Positions 18,205-26,681 of a stretch of DNA of 64,000 nt are shown here, one piece after another; within the stretch, counting starts at the first letter, position 1; every line of letters starts with the position of its first letter. The position numbers were made by a program, and so were the translations under genes. A model generated the notes under the pieces. It was not told the DNA's origin and ran no database searches. It saw only the letters and a list, made by a program, of their open reading frames with translations. Origin of the DNA: Mesorhizobium sp. CA14. Lineage in GTDB: Bacteria; Pseudomonadota; Alphaproteobacteria; Rhizobiales; Rhizobiaceae. The stretch covers positions 86,410 through 150,409 of the forward strand of contig NZ_JAIUHR010000011.1 in assembly GCF_020165195.1 (NCBI RefSeq), in the 5' to 3' direction.

Positions 18205-19668
18205 ATGCTCCAGGCTATTGCGGATATCGTCAGGCTCAACGGCGCCGAAAAGCATTTCGGCGCCGTTCGGGCGCTTAACGGCGTCGACTTCCATGTCGGC
18301 GCCGGCGAATGCGTCGGGCTGGTCGGGCATAACGGCGCCGGCAAGTCGACGCTCATGCATATGGTGGCCGGCACGCTGCGGCCGGATGGCGGGCAGATCG
18401 CCGTGCGCGGCAATCAGGAGGCGAGCTATTCGGTGGCGCGCGCGCTGGAGCTCGGCATACGCTGCGTGTTCCAGGAGCTGTCGCTCTGCCCCAATCTCAA
18501 CGTCGCCGAGAACACGCGCATCAACCATCCCTCGCTCACCGGCTTCGGCTGGCGGCGCAGGGCCGCCGACCTCATCCGCGCCAAGCTGGACGAGATCTTC
18601 CCCGGCCACGGCATTTCGGCGGATGACATTGCCGGCGACCTCTCGATCGGGCGGCGGCAGATGGTCGAGGTGGCACGCGCCTTCACGCTGACCCGCGAGC
18701 CGCTGCATCTGGTCATCCTCGACGAGCCGACCTCGTCGCTCGACGCGCACACCGCGGGGCAATTGCTATCCTTCGTGCGCCGCTTCGTGGCGGCGGGCGG
18801 CAGCTGCATCCTGATCTCGCATGTGCTGGGCGAGGTGCTGCAGAACGCCGACCGCATCGTGGTGATGCGCGACGGGAAGGTGGTCGCGGCTGATGCCGCA
18901 AGCGCTTTCGACCGCGACAGGCTGGTCGCTGCCATGGGCGGCGCCGAAGGCCATCAGAAGGCCGCTGCCGAAGCCCGGAAGGCCGAGGGCGGCGCGCTCA
19001 GGGTTCGCGCGCGTCCGGTCAGGCAGCAGGACGACAAGGAGCTTGTCGCCCGCGCCGGCGAGATCATCGGCTTGGCCGGGCTTGCCGGCCATGGCCAGAC
19101 GGACCTTTTGCTGGCGATCTTCTCGGCCGCCTCCCGCGCCAGGACCGGCATCGAGGTCGCCGCGCCGGTGGCGCTGGTCGCCGGCGACCGTCAGTCGGAC
19201 GGCATCTTTTCGCAATGGTCGATCGCGCAGAATATCGGCATCCGCTCGCTGACGCGCCTGCGCAACGGCCTTTTGATCTCGCCGCAGCGCGAGGCCGAGC
19301 TTGCCGAATTCTGGAAGAAGAAGATCGGCATCCGCACGCCGGACATGAACAACAACATCTACTCGCTGTCGGGGGGCAACCAGCAGAAGGCGCTGTTTGC
19401 CCGCGCGCTCGGCTCCGACGCCGAGATCGTGCTGATGGACGACCCGATGCGCGGCGTCGACATCGGCACCAAGCTCGAAGTCTACGATCTCGTGCGCGAG
19501 GAGGCCGCCAAGGGCCGCACCTTCCTCTGGTACACGACCGAGACCGAGGAGCTCGACAATTGCGACCACGTCTATGTCTTCAAGAACGGCCGGATCGTCG
19601 CCGATCTTGGGCGAGACGAGCTGACGGAGGAAAAAATCATCCAGTCCTCGTTCGGCGATGCGGCCTGA
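18205..19668 (+). CDS. Sugar ABC transporter, tandem ATP-binding protein (RbsA/MglA type)
   Basis: 487 residues from the ATG at 18205 (a TTG two codons earlier is possible). Two ATPase halves are present. The first has Walker [11 protein letters not shown], signature [12 protein letters not shown] and Walker [12 protein letters not shown]. The second has a degenerate Walker A ([10 protein letters not shown]), signature LSGGNQQKA and Walker [12 protein letters not shown], where the usual catalytic Glu is Asp. An inactive second Walker A is common in CUT2 ATPases; the Glu-to-Asp change is a further departure. It works with the two permeases that follow. Confidence 0.9.
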   Translation: MLQAIADIVRLNGAEKHFGAVRALNGVDFHVGAGECVGLVGHNGAGKSTLMHMVAGTLRPDGGQIAVRGNQEASYSVARALELGIRCVFQELSLCPNLNVAENTRINHPSLTGFGWRRRAADLIRAKLDEIFPGHGISADDIAGDLSIGRRQMVEVARAFTLTREPLHLVILDEPTSSLDAHTAGQLLSFVRRFVAAGGSCILISHVLGEVLQNADRIVVMRDGKVVAADAASAFDRDRLVAAMGGAEGHQKAAAEARKAEGGALRVRARPVRQQDDKELVARAGEIIGLAGLAGHGQTDLLLAIFSAASRARTGIEVAAPVALVAGDRQSDGIFSQWSIAQNIGIRSLTRLRNGLLISPQREAELAEFWKKKIGIRTPDMNNNIYSLSGGNQQKALFARALGSDAEIVLMDDPMRGVDIGTKLEVYDLVREEAAKGRTFLWYTTETEELDNCDHVYVFKNGRIVADLGRDELTEEKIIQSSFGDAA

Positions 19669-19669
19669 G

Positions 19670-20647
19670 ATGACGGCAATCGCTCCCGGAACGCTCCCGA
19701 AAGCCTCGCCGCGCGGCAGCGCGGCCCGGGCGCGCATGCTGCGCGGTCTTTTGCCGGCGCTGTCGCTGGCGCTGGTGCTGATCGCCATCGCCTGGCTCAA
19801 CCCGCGCGCCATCAGCTATTTCGGCTTCAACCTGATGCTCAACCTGGCGATCCCGATCGCGCTGGCAACGATCGCGCAGATGTTCGTCATCGCCGGCAAC
19901 GAGCTCGATCTGTCCATAGGGACGTTCGTCGGATTCGTCGGCTGTGTCACCGCGACTTGGCTGAGAGACGCGCCGCTCATAGGCATTCTCGTGCTCATCG
20001 GCTCGATCGGCGTCTATGCATTGCTTGGCGCGCTGATCCACCTGCGCAATTTGCCTTCGATCGTGGTGACGCTCGGCATGAGCTTCGTCTGGCAGGGACT
20101 CGCCATCCTCATCCTGCCCAAGCCCGGCGGCAAGGCGCCGGACTGGCTGCTGTCGATCATGTCGTTCAAGCCGCCTTACGTCCCGTTCCCGATCCTTGCC
20201 GCGCTGCTGATCGCCGCGGTCGTGCATTTCGGCCTGATGCGCACGTCCTATGGCGTCATCCTGCGCGGTTCGGGCGGCAACGCCGCGGCACTGCGGCGCG
20301 CCGGCTGGTCGCTGCTCAAGACCAAGATCGTGCTGTTCGCGCTTACCGGCCTGTTCGGCGTGCTTTCCGGCATGGCGCTGATCGGCATCACCACCTCGGC
20401 CGATGCCAACATAGGCAATGGCTACACGCTGCTTTCGATCGCCGGCGTCATCCTCGGCGGCGGTGAGTTCGTGGGCGGGCGCGTGTCGCCGATCGGCGCG
20501 GTCATCGGCGCGCTGACGCTGGCTTTGGCCGCCTCGCCGCTCTTGACCTTCATGCACATCCCGCCCGACTGGCAGGTGGCCGCCAATGGCGCGATCCTGA
20601 TCATCGTGCTGGCGGCTCGGGTGCTGATCAGCCGCAGGGAGCGGTGA
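19670..20647 (+). CDS. Sugar ABC transporter permease (CUT2) 1
   Basis: 325 residues from the ATG at 19670, two bases after the ATPase stop (an ATG at 19658 would overlap it). About nine to ten hydrophobic helices follow a positively charged N-terminus. The family segment NELDLSIGTFVGFVGCV near residue 75 and the C-terminal SIAGVILGGGEFVGGRVSP mark the BPD_transp_2 (RbsC) fold. It forms half of the transmembrane channel with the next gene product. Confidence 0.88.
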   Translation: MTAIAPGTLPKASPRGSAARARMLRGLLPALSLALVLIAIAWLNPRAISYFGFNLMLNLAIPIALATIAQMFVIAGNELDLSIGTFVGFVGCVTATWLRDAPLIGILVLIGSIGVYALLGALIHLRNLPSIVVTLGMSFVWQGLAILILPKPGGKAPDWLLSIMSFKPPYVPFPILAALLIAAVVHFGLMRTSYGVILRGSGGNAAALRRAGWSLLKTKIVLFALTGLFGVLSGMALIGITTSADANIGNGYTLLSIAGVILGGGEFVGGRVSPIGAVIGALTLALAASPLLTFMHIPPDWQVAANGAILIIVLAARVLISRRER

Positions 20648-20650
20648 GCG

Positions 20651-21598
20651 ATGACCTCGGTGAGAACTCTGCTTGAAAAACCCTGGATCTGGTCCTTCGT
20701 CGGCGCGGTCGTCGTCTGGCTGGCAACGATTGGCTTCACCGGCGGCTACGGCGCCGGCGGCATGGTCACGGCGGCGCTCTCGCTTGCCGTCTTCACCGTC
20801 ATTGTCGGCGTCGGCCAGATGTTCGTCATCACGCTGGGACCCGGCAATGTCGACCTGTCGCTGCCGGCCAATATCGGGCTGGCAAGCGCGGTCGCCATGA
20901 AGGTGATGGGCGGCAGCGATGCCATGATCCTCGTCGGGCTGCTTGCCGCGCTCGCCTGCGGCGCCGCGATCGGCGGCATCAACTATCTATTGATCTGGGC
21001 GCTGCGCATCCCGCCGATCATCGCGACCCTGTCGGCGAGCTTCATCATCCAGTCGATCGACATCAGCTACGGCCGCGGCCTGCAGATCAAGCCGCCGCCG
21101 GGCTTTGCCGACTTCACCAACTGGCAGGTGCTGGGCATTCCGGTTCTGGCGATGCTGACGGTGATCTTCACCATCGGTGCCGCGCTTGCGCTGCAGCGCA
21201 TGATCTACGGCCGTTCGGTGCTGGCGATCGGCCAGAACATCCGCGCCGCCTGGCTGGCCGGCGTGCATGTCGGCCGCATCCGCTTCCTCACCTACACGCT
21301 GTGCGGCGCGCTCGGCGGCATCGACGGGGCGCTGCTTGCCGGCTATTTCCGCGGCGCCAATGTCGATATCGGCAACGAATATCTGCTCGCCTCGATTGCG
21401 GTCGTGGTCATCGGCGGCACCTCGGTCGCCGGCGGCAAGGCCAATGTGCCCGGCGTCTGGGGCGCCGGCCTGTTCCTGGTGCTTCTGCTCACCATGCTCA
21501 ATACGTTCGGCGTCAGCGCCGGCGTGCGGCTGGTGCTGACCGGGCTGATCATCGTCGGGGTGATCACGGCGGCCGGCGGCGAGAAGGCGGTTCGATAG
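20651..21598 (+). CDS. Sugar ABC transporter permease (CUT2) 2
   Basis: 315 residues with about nine to ten membrane helices. The RbsC-type segments are GPGNVDLSLPANIGLASAVA (the equivalent of the DLSVG motif) and, near the C-terminus, SIAVVVIGGTSVAGGKANVPG. It starts three bases after the first permease and is only distantly similar to it, so the channel is probably a heterodimer. It is the last gene of the transporter operon and is convergent with ppa, four bases apart. Confidence 0.88.
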   Translation: MTSVRTLLEKPWIWSFVGAVVVWLATIGFTGGYGAGGMVTAALSLAVFTVIVGVGQMFVITLGPGNVDLSLPANIGLASAVAMKVMGGSDAMILVGLLAALACGAAIGGINYLLIWALRIPPIIATLSASFIIQSIDISYGRGLQIKPPPGFADFTNWQVLGIPVLAMLTVIFTIGAALALQRMIYGRSVLAIGQNIRAAWLAGVHVGRIRFLTYTLCGALGGIDGALLAGYFRGANVDIGNEYLLASIAVVVIGGTSVAGGKANVPGVWGAGLFLVLLLTMLNTFGVSAGVRLVLTGLIIVGVITAAGGEKAVR

Positions 21599-21601
21599 CC
21601 T

Positions 21602-22135
21602 TTATTTGGCCGCCTTGGCACGCGCGATCGCGTCGACGATCATCTTCTTCGCGTATTTGGAATCGTGCCAGCCTTCGATCTTGACCCATTTGCCGGGTTC
21701 GAGATCCTTGTAGTGCTCGAAGAAGTGTTGCACCTGCTGGCGCGTGATCTCAGGCAGATGGGTGTATTCGGTGACGTTCTCGTAGCGCAGCGTCAGCTTG
21801 GGCGAAGGGACGGCGATCACCTTCTCGTCCTGGCCGGCATTGTCCTCCATGATCAAGACGCCGATCGGCCGCACATTGATGACGCAGCCCGGCACCAGCG
21901 CGCGGGTGTTGCAGACCAGAACGTCGATCGGGTCGCCGTCGCCCGACAGGGTGTGCGGCACGAAGCCGTAATTGCCTGGATAGCGCATCGAGGTGTGCAG
22001 GAAGCGGTCGACGAACAGCGTGCCGGCCTCCTTGTCCATCTCGTATTTGATCGGCTCGCCGCCGATCGGCACCTCGATGATGACGTTGACGTCCTCAGGC
22101 GGGTTCTTTCCGGTGGGCACGGCTTCGATACGCAT
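21602..22135 (-). CDS. ppa: Inorganic pyrophosphatase (family I)
   Basis: 177 residues, typical family I length. Catalytic metal-binding aspartates lie in [11 protein letters not shown] and [14 protein letters not shown], and the substrate-binding residues are in [20 protein letters not shown] and [12 protein letters not shown]. It hydrolyses pyrophosphate to orthophosphate and pulls biosynthetic reactions forward. AGAGAGGGA lies upstream of the ATG. It is monocistronic as far as can be seen and ends four bases from the convergent permease gene. Confidence 0.97.
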   Translation of the reverse strand: MRIEAVPTGKNPPEDVNVIIEVPIGGEPIKYEMDKEAGTLFVDRFLHTSMRYPGNYGFVPHTLSGDGDPIDVLVCNTRALVPGCVINVRPIGVLIMEDNAGQDEKVIAVPSPKLTLRYENVTEYTHLPEITRQQVQHFFEHYKDLEPGKWVKIEGWHDSKYAKKMIVDAIARAKAAK

Positions 22136-22257
22136 GGCTAAATCCCTCTCTCGATTCCAAGACCGATAGCGGGCGAAACGTCATGGTGCAATGCGGCGAA
22201 TGGCACTGAACGCTGATGGAAGCGCACAGTTTGTGATGGCGTGTAACCTAGGCGACG

Positions 22258-22767
22258 CTAGTCATTCCAGACGAAAGCCACTTTCTTGAGCGCCTTCTGC
22301 TCGAAGACCTCGACGCCTTCGGCGATATCGCGGCCGCCATTGCCGGCGTAGAAGGCCAAGGCGTTGTGATTGTCCTCCAGCGCCCAGACCACCAGGCCGC
22401 GCAGGCCGTGGTCGGCGAGCCGGGCCTTGGCCGCCTTGAACAGCCGGCTGCCGAGCCCGATGCCCTGATATTCCGGACGAAGATAGAGCTCGTAGATCTC
22501 GCCCTGCTGGCGGAGCTCGCGGGCGCGGTTCTTGCCGATCGTGGCATAGCCGGCGACCGTTCCGCCGATCTCGACCACCAGCACGGTGGCGGCGCGGCGA
22601 ATCGCGTTGGACCACCAGTCGACGCCGCGACGGTTGATCATCGAGGTCAGCGTGCGGTGCGGGATGATGCCCGAATAGGCGCCGCGCCAAGCCTGCTCGT
22701 GCACCTCGGCGATGGCGCTCGCGTCGCGCGGTTCTGCCTTCCGGATGTCAATCGTCAGCGTGTTCAT
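22258..22767 (-). CDS. GNAT-family N-acetyltransferase
   Basis: 169 residues. The acetyl-CoA-binding motif A of the GNAT fold is present as LYLRPEYQGIGLGSRLFKAA, where the expected R/Q-x-x-G-x-G/A is Q-G-I-G-L-G. Flanking strands are GGTVAGYATIG and LRGLVVWALEDNHNALAFY. The acceptor substrate is unknown. The N-terminal IRKAEPRDASAIAEVHEQAW is typical of RimI-like members. No clear Shine-Dalgarno site precedes the ATG. Confidence 0.9.
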   Translation of the reverse strand: MNTLTIDIRKAEPRDASAIAEVHEQAWRGAYSGIIPHRTLTSMINRRGVDWWSNAIRRAATVLVVEIGGTVAGYATIGKNRARELRQQGEIYELYLRPEYQGIGLGSRLFKAAKARLADHGLRGLVVWALEDNHNALAFYAGNGGRDIAEGVEVFEQKALKKVAFVWND

Positions 22768-22879
22768 GATTGGTTAACCATAAACCCGCCTCGCCCGATT
22801 GCAAAGAGTCCCCCAACACGCCTCCCCGCTTTCGCACAGGCGAAAGGTGGGTGCGCAGACGAGGCGCCTAGAGCCGAAT

Positions 22880-22906
22880 GATTTCAGGTCGAATCGACCT
22901 GAAATC
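22880..22906. repeat. Perfect 13-base inverted repeat
   Basis: GATTTCAGGTCGA and TCGACCTGAAATC flank a single A. It lies 100 bases upstream of the GNAT start and just before the family B element at 22932. It could be part of the same composite repeat. It has no T-run, so it is not a typical terminator. Confidence 0.6.
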
Positions 22907-22931
22907 TGAATCCGTCTCTAAATCTAAGAGA

Positions 22932-22984
22932 TAGAGCATGATGTCGCCCGAAAACCGCCTCACACTTTTCGGCATCATGCTCTA
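22932..22984. repeat. Palindromic intergenic repeat, family B
   Basis: The terminal arms TAGAGCATGATG and CATCATGCTCTA are perfect inverted repeats. Inside them, CCGAAAA and TTTTCGG are also inverted. The element ends one base before the stop codon of the TPM-domain gene at 22986. It has the look of a short non-autonomous repeat (MITE- or RIME-like) of the kind scattered in Mesorhizobium genomes. Confidence 0.7.
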
Positions 22985-22985
22985 G

Positions 22986-23624
22986 TCAGATTTCGACGAG
23001 ATGATCGTCGAGTTCGTTGGTGTCGCCTTCGGTGACCGGGAAATGCTCGGCGAGCACCGCGCCGACCGTACCGACAGCCTTGACGAAGCCGTCGGCCAGC
23101 CGGTCGTCACCGGCATGTTTGGTCAGATCGCCCACCACGCCGTCCCAGACATGCTGGCCGACCTTGGCATCGATGCCTGAGTCGGCGACGACCTCGGCAT
23201 AGCGCTCGGCGATCGAGACGAAGATGAGCACGCCGGTACGCGCCTGCGTACGATGGACGTTGCGGGCCAGGAACTGCTTCATCGCATTGGCGTGCGCCGC
23301 CTGATAGCGCAGCCTTCTCGGCACGAAATGAATGCGCAAGGCGGGCAGGAGCCAGAGCAAAATGAACACCGAGGCCAGCGCCAGCGCTTGCGCCAGCACG
23401 AAATGCCGCAGCCGGATAGACAGCCACCAGGCCTCCAGCCCGTAGGCGACGGCGAGGCTGGCGATGAACAGGCCGATCGTGGCGGTGAACGCGGCCGGAA
23501 AGAAGTAGCCGTCGCTGGCCTTGGCGACGACGCAATAGATCTCGCCGTCGGTCTTCAGCTCGGCCGTCCGGATCGCCTCGGCGATGCGGTCATGATCCTC
23601 GGCGCTTATCGGTCGCGTTGCCAT
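22986..23624 (-). CDS. TPM-domain membrane protein 1
   Basis: 212 residues. Two adjacent membrane segments at roughly residues 40-62 and 72-95 (FTATIGLFIASLAVAYGL and LALASVFILLWLLPAL) are followed by a soluble TPM domain with QFLARNVHRTQARTGVLIFVSIAERYAEVVADSGI. The domain is named after TLP18.3, Psb32 and MOLO-1 and often acts in membrane or photosystem protein quality control. The N-terminus has ISAEDHDRIAEAIRTAELKTDGEIYCVV. The start is six bases before the stop of the second TPM gene, so the three genes lemA, TPM2 and TPM1 form a minus-strand operon. Confidence 0.85.
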   Translation of the reverse strand: MATRPISAEDHDRIAEAIRTAELKTDGEIYCVVAKASDGYFFPAAFTATIGLFIASLAVAYGLEAWWLSIRLRHFVLAQALALASVFILLWLLPALRIHFVPRRLRYQAAHANAMKQFLARNVHRTQARTGVLIFVSIAERYAEVVADSGIDAKVGQHVWDGVVGDLTKHAGDDRLADGFVKAVGTVGAVLAEHFPVTEGDTNELDDHLVEI

Positions 23625-23630
23625 GGTGCC

Positions 23631-24440
23631 TCACCAGCTTCCCGACGAGCCGCCGCCGCCCGACGAGCCGCCACCGCCGGAAAACCCGCCACCGCCGCCG
23701 CCGGAGGACCAGCCACCGCCGCCTGACGACCAGCCTCCGCCGCCGCTGGAGGACGAGCGCCGGTTCTGATCGAAGGTCATGCCGAGCCAGCGATAGCGGC
23801 CGGGTCCGATCTTCTGGCCGAAGATCGGCGGCAGCACCGTCATCGCGATGCCGCCGAAGAAGATCAGCGCCCAGATGCCGATGAAGATGGCGAAGAACAG
23901 ATCGTCGGAGTTGAACGGCGCCTGCTCGTTGCGCTTGCCGCGCGCCTCGAGTTCCTCGGGATTGCCTTCCAGCACCATGATCATGTCGTCGACGGCCTTG
24001 GTGATGCCGCCGGAGAAGTCGCCGGCGCGGAAGGCCGGCACCATGTCGTTCTCGATGATCAGCTTGGTGTGCAGGTCGGTCAGCGTGCCTTCCAGCCCAT
24101 AGCCGACCTCGATGCGCATCTTGCGGTCGTTGGGCGCCACCAGCAGCAGGACGCCGTTGTTTTCCTTGGCCTGGCCGAGCTTCCAGAAGCGGAACAGCCG
24201 ATTGGCGTAAGGCTCGATCTCCTCGCCGCCGAGGCTGGGTATGGTGGCGACGACGATCTGGTCCGAGCCCTTGGTTTCGAAGTCCGCGAGCTTTTGCGTC
24301 AGCGCCGCGCGTGTGCCGGCATCGATGATGCCGGCATTGTCGACGACGCGGCCCGTGAGGGCGGGAAGATCGGCGGCGAGGGCTGCGAGCGGGAGGAGGA
24401 AGAGGGCGAGCAAAACACCAGCGAAGGCGCTCCGGCACAC
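23631..24440 (-). CDS. TPM-domain protein 2 (YgcG-like) with Gly-rich tail
   Basis: 269 residues from a GTG at 24440, which is my choice; no good ATG exists, and frames further upstream run through the repeat at 24438-24594. A signal peptide (FAGVLLALFLLPLAALA) is followed by the TPM domain (LTGRVVDNAGIIDAGTRAAL, then GSDQIVVATIPSL and MRIEVGYGLEGTLTD), one membrane helix near residue 195 (FFAIFIGIWALIFFGGIAM), and a 40-residue Gly/Ser tail (GGGGWSSGGGG repeated). YgcG-type proteins with such tails are usually encoded next to LemA, as here. The molecular role is not known. Confidence 0.8.
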   Translation of the reverse strand: MCRSAFAGVLLALFLLPLAALAADLPALTGRVVDNAGIIDAGTRAALTQKLADFETKGSDQIVVATIPSLGGEEIEPYANRLFRFWKLGQAKENNGVLLLVAPNDRKMRIEVGYGLEGTLTDLHTKLIIENDMVPAFRAGDFSGGITKAVDDMIMVLEGNPEELEARGKRNEQAPFNSDDLFFAIFIGIWALIFFGGIAMTVLPPIFGQKIGPGRYRWLGMTFDQNRRSSSSGGGGWSSGGGGWSSGGGGGGFSGGGGSSGGGGSSGSW

Positions 24441-24594
24441 CCCCCTCTGGCCTGCCGGCCATCTCCCCCGCAAGGGGGGAGATTGACGGCTTCGTTGCCA
24501 GCTTTCTCTTTCAGAGGCTGAAAGTTGGCGGAAGCGCGGATGACGGCTGATTTCCCCCCTTGCGGGGGAGATGTCCGGCAGGACAGAGGGGGGT
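24438..24594. repeat. GC-rich palindromic repeat, family C, subtype 1
   Basis: Inverted arms of about 43 bases (ACCCCCCTCTGGCCTGCCGG with ATCTCCCCCGCAAGGGGGGA, against its complement) flank a ~70-base centre. It fills the gap between lemA and the TPM2 gene. Its purine-rich end AGAGGGGGG directly precedes the GTG of TPM2 and may serve as the ribosome site. A shorter copy lies at 58996-59094. Confidence 0.75.
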
Positions 24595-24643
24595 GTGAAG
24601 GAACTCAAGGCCTGCAAGCTCGATTAATTTTCAGCCGAGTTTC

Positions 24644-25291
24644 TCACCCGCCCTGCTTGGTGGTGCTCGTGCCGAAATCGACCTTCGGCACCTGCATCTT
24701 GTCTTCCTCGACGGTGAAGTTGGCGAAGGGCTCGTTGCCGCGGAACCAGAAGGTCGCCCACAGCACCGACGGGAAAGTCTTCAGCGTCAGATTATAGTCT
24801 CTGACCGCCTGGATGTAATCGCGCCGCGCCACCGCGATGCGGTTCTCCGTGCCTTCGAGCTGCGCCTGCAGCGCGAGAAAATTCTGGTTCGCCTTGAGGT
24901 CGGGATAGGCTTCCGACACCGCGATCAGCCGCGACAGCGCGCTGGTCAGGCCGGCTTGGGCATCCTGGAATTTCTTCAGCGCTTCCGGGTCCTTCAGCGT
25001 GTCCGGCGTCACCGTGATCTGCGTTGCCTTGGCGCGCGCCTGGACGACCGCGTCGAGCGTATCCTTTTCATGCGAGGCATAGCCCTTCACCGTCTCGACC
25101 AGGTTCGGGATCAGGTCGGAACGGCGCTGATATTGGTTGAGCACCTCGCTCCAAGCCGCATGGGCGTTCTCTTCCGCCGTCGGGATGGTGTTGTAGCCGC
25201 AGCCGGCAAGCAGCGGCAGGACGAAAGCCATCATCAGGAAGGCGGACAGGCTGCGGAAGGGGGAGGCTGGTGAGAGGCGCTCGGTAATCAT
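24644..25291 (-). CDS. lemA: LemA-family lipoprotein
   Basis: 215 residues from the ATG at 25291 (MITERLSPASPFRS). A hydrophobic stretch ends in the lipobox LLAGCGYN. The body is a four-helix LemA domain with AWSEVLNQYQRRSDLIPNLVETVKGYASHEK and VARRDYIQAVRDYNLTLKTFPSVLWA, both hallmark segments. LemA proteins are anchored to the membrane with the domain outside the cytoplasm; their biochemical job is unclear. The longer in-frame upstream stretch lacks the signal context and is rejected. It is first in an operon with two TPM-domain genes. Confidence 0.92.
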   Translation of the reverse strand: MITERLSPASPFRSLSAFLMMAFVLPLLAGCGYNTIPTAEENAHAAWSEVLNQYQRRSDLIPNLVETVKGYASHEKDTLDAVVQARAKATQITVTPDTLKDPEALKKFQDAQAGLTSALSRLIAVSEAYPDLKANQNFLALQAQLEGTENRIAVARRDYIQAVRDYNLTLKTFPSVLWATFWFRGNEPFANFTVEEDKMQVPKVDFGTSTTKQGG

Positions 25292-25433
25292 GATTGGTCC
25301 CTCGACAGAAATTGCATGCGAAGCATTATCACAATCCACGTGTAAGAAAATGTCCGGCCGATGACGCCTGCTCCGGCTCGGTCGCGAGCCACTTGAATAG
25401 TCGAGCGAACAGGATTTCATCTTCTTGTTTGAC

Positions 25434-25505
25434 GCAATTCCGGCCGGAAGGCTACGGCGAAGTCGCCGAGTCTAAACGCTTCGCACTTTTCCTGGAATTG
25501 CTCTA
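25434..25505. repeat. Palindromic intergenic repeat, family A
   Basis: The ends GCAATTCC and GGAATTGC are inverted. Inside are CGGAAGGCTACGGCGAAG and CGCTTCGCACTTTTCC, which also pair in part. It lies 28 bases upstream of the small gene at 25533. Confidence 0.7.
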
Positions 25506-25532
25506 AGCTCCGGGCAGGAAAGGGCAATTGCC

Positions 25533-25784
25533 ATGGCCGAGCGCCGGGACGACGAGACCGAATCGCGCCGCATCCTCGAACGCGTGGCGCGCGAGACGGC
25601 GCCGGGCGGCGCGTCGTTCATAACCCGTACGGCGAAGGATGCGCGTGACCATGTCACCGCAGCCGATGCCGATCGCGCCGATCCTATCGAATATTGGGGA
25701 ACTCGCATTGGCCGAACGCTCGGCGTCATGATCGCCATTGGGCTATTGGTCTGGCTGGTGTATGCCGTCACGCGTGGCGGCTAG
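25533..25784 (+). CDS. Small protein with C-terminal membrane helix
   Basis: 83 residues. The first 55 are charged (MAERRDDETESRRILERVAR) and the last 20 form a single membrane helix (LGVMIAIGLLVWLVYAVTRG). I recognise no domain. It ends 12 bases before pdxY, so the two are likely one transcript. A tail-anchored topology with the charged part in the cytoplasm is a reasonable inference. Confidence 0.7.
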   Translation: MAERRDDETESRRILERVARETAPGGASFITRTAKDARDHVTAADADRADPIEYWGTRIGRTLGVMIAIGLLVWLVYAVTRGG

Positions 25785-25796
25785 GAACAGATTTCC

Positions 25797-26681
25797 ATGA
25801 GTGCAGAAAAAATCGACGCGCCGCGTGCGGTCATCGTCATCTCCAGCCATGTCGCCCGCGGCTCGGTCGGCAACCGCGCGGCGGTGTTCGCGCTGGAGAC
25901 GCTGGGCTTCCCGGTCTGGGCCGTGCCGACCGTCATCCTGCCCTGGCATCCGGGCCACAGCCGCGCAACACGCATCGTGCCGCCGCTCGACCAGTTCAAG
26001 GCGCTGATGGCCGACCTCGAGCGGGCGCCTTGGCTGGGCGAGGTGCGGGCCGTGCTCTCGGGCTATCTCGGCGAGGCCGGCCAGGCCGAGGCGGTCGCCT
26101 CGCTGGTCGCCGCCGTCAAGGAAAAGACGCCGAACGCGCTTTACGTCTGCGATCCGGTGATGGGCGATTCCGGCGGGCTCTACGTGCCCGAGCCGACGGC
26201 CGTCGCCATGCGCGACAAATTGATGCCGATCGCGGATATCGCCACTCCCAACCGCTATGAGCTGGAATGGATGGCGGGTGCGCCGCTTTCCGACATCAAG
26301 GCGGTGACGGCGGCCGCGCTTCATGCGGGGCCGTCGACCATGCTGGTGACCTCGGCGCCCGCGATGATGATGGGCGGCACCGGCAATTTCCTGCTCGACG
26401 GCAGCCAGGCGCTGCTTGCCGAGCACCGCGTGATCGAGAGGCCGCCGAACGGGCTCGGCGACCTGACGGCCGCGGTCTATCTGGCGCGCGTTCTCTCCGG
26501 CCAGCCGCCGGTGAAGGCGCTGCAATCGACCACCGCCGCCGTCTACGAGATACTGGCCCGCACCGCGAAGCGCGGCGGCGACGAGCTGCAGCTCGAAACC
26601 GACGCGCAGAGCCTGTCGCATCCCATGGCCATGGTGCAGCTGCGCCATCTCCTGCATCCCGGGCGGGACAAGCGGGCATGA
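25797..26681 (+). CDS. pdxY: Pyridoxal kinase PdxY/PdxK
   Basis: 294 residues of the ribokinase fold. The family features are VIVISSHVARGSVGNRAAVFALE at the N-terminus, DPVMGDSGGLYVPE in the middle, TPNRYELEWMAG, and the catalytic anion hole in GLGDLTAAVYLA. In that last segment the usual GTGD reads GLGD, with the catalytic Asp kept. It phosphorylates pyridoxal in the vitamin B6 salvage pathway. Its last bases overlap the DUF429 gene (ATGA), indicating coupling. Confidence 0.92.
   Translation: MSAEKIDAPRAVIVISSHVARGSVGNRAAVFALETLGFPVWAVPTVILPWHPGHSRATRIVPPLDQFKALMADLERAPWLGEVRAVLSGYLGEAGQAEAVASLVAAVKEKTPNALYVCDPVMGDSGGLYVPEPTAVAMRDKLMPIADIATPNRYELEWMAGAPLSDIKAVTAAALHAGPSTMLVTSAPAMMMGGTGNFLLDGSQALLAEHRVIERPPNGLGDLTAAVYLARVLSGQPPVKALQSTTAAVYEILARTAKRGGDELQLETDAQSLSHPMAMVQLRHLLHPGRDKRA

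Noticed and set aside
23640..23760. Short tandem-like GCCGCC/CCACCG repeats
   Set aside because: They encode the Gly/Ser tail of the TPM2 protein; there is no spacer structure of a CRISPR array.
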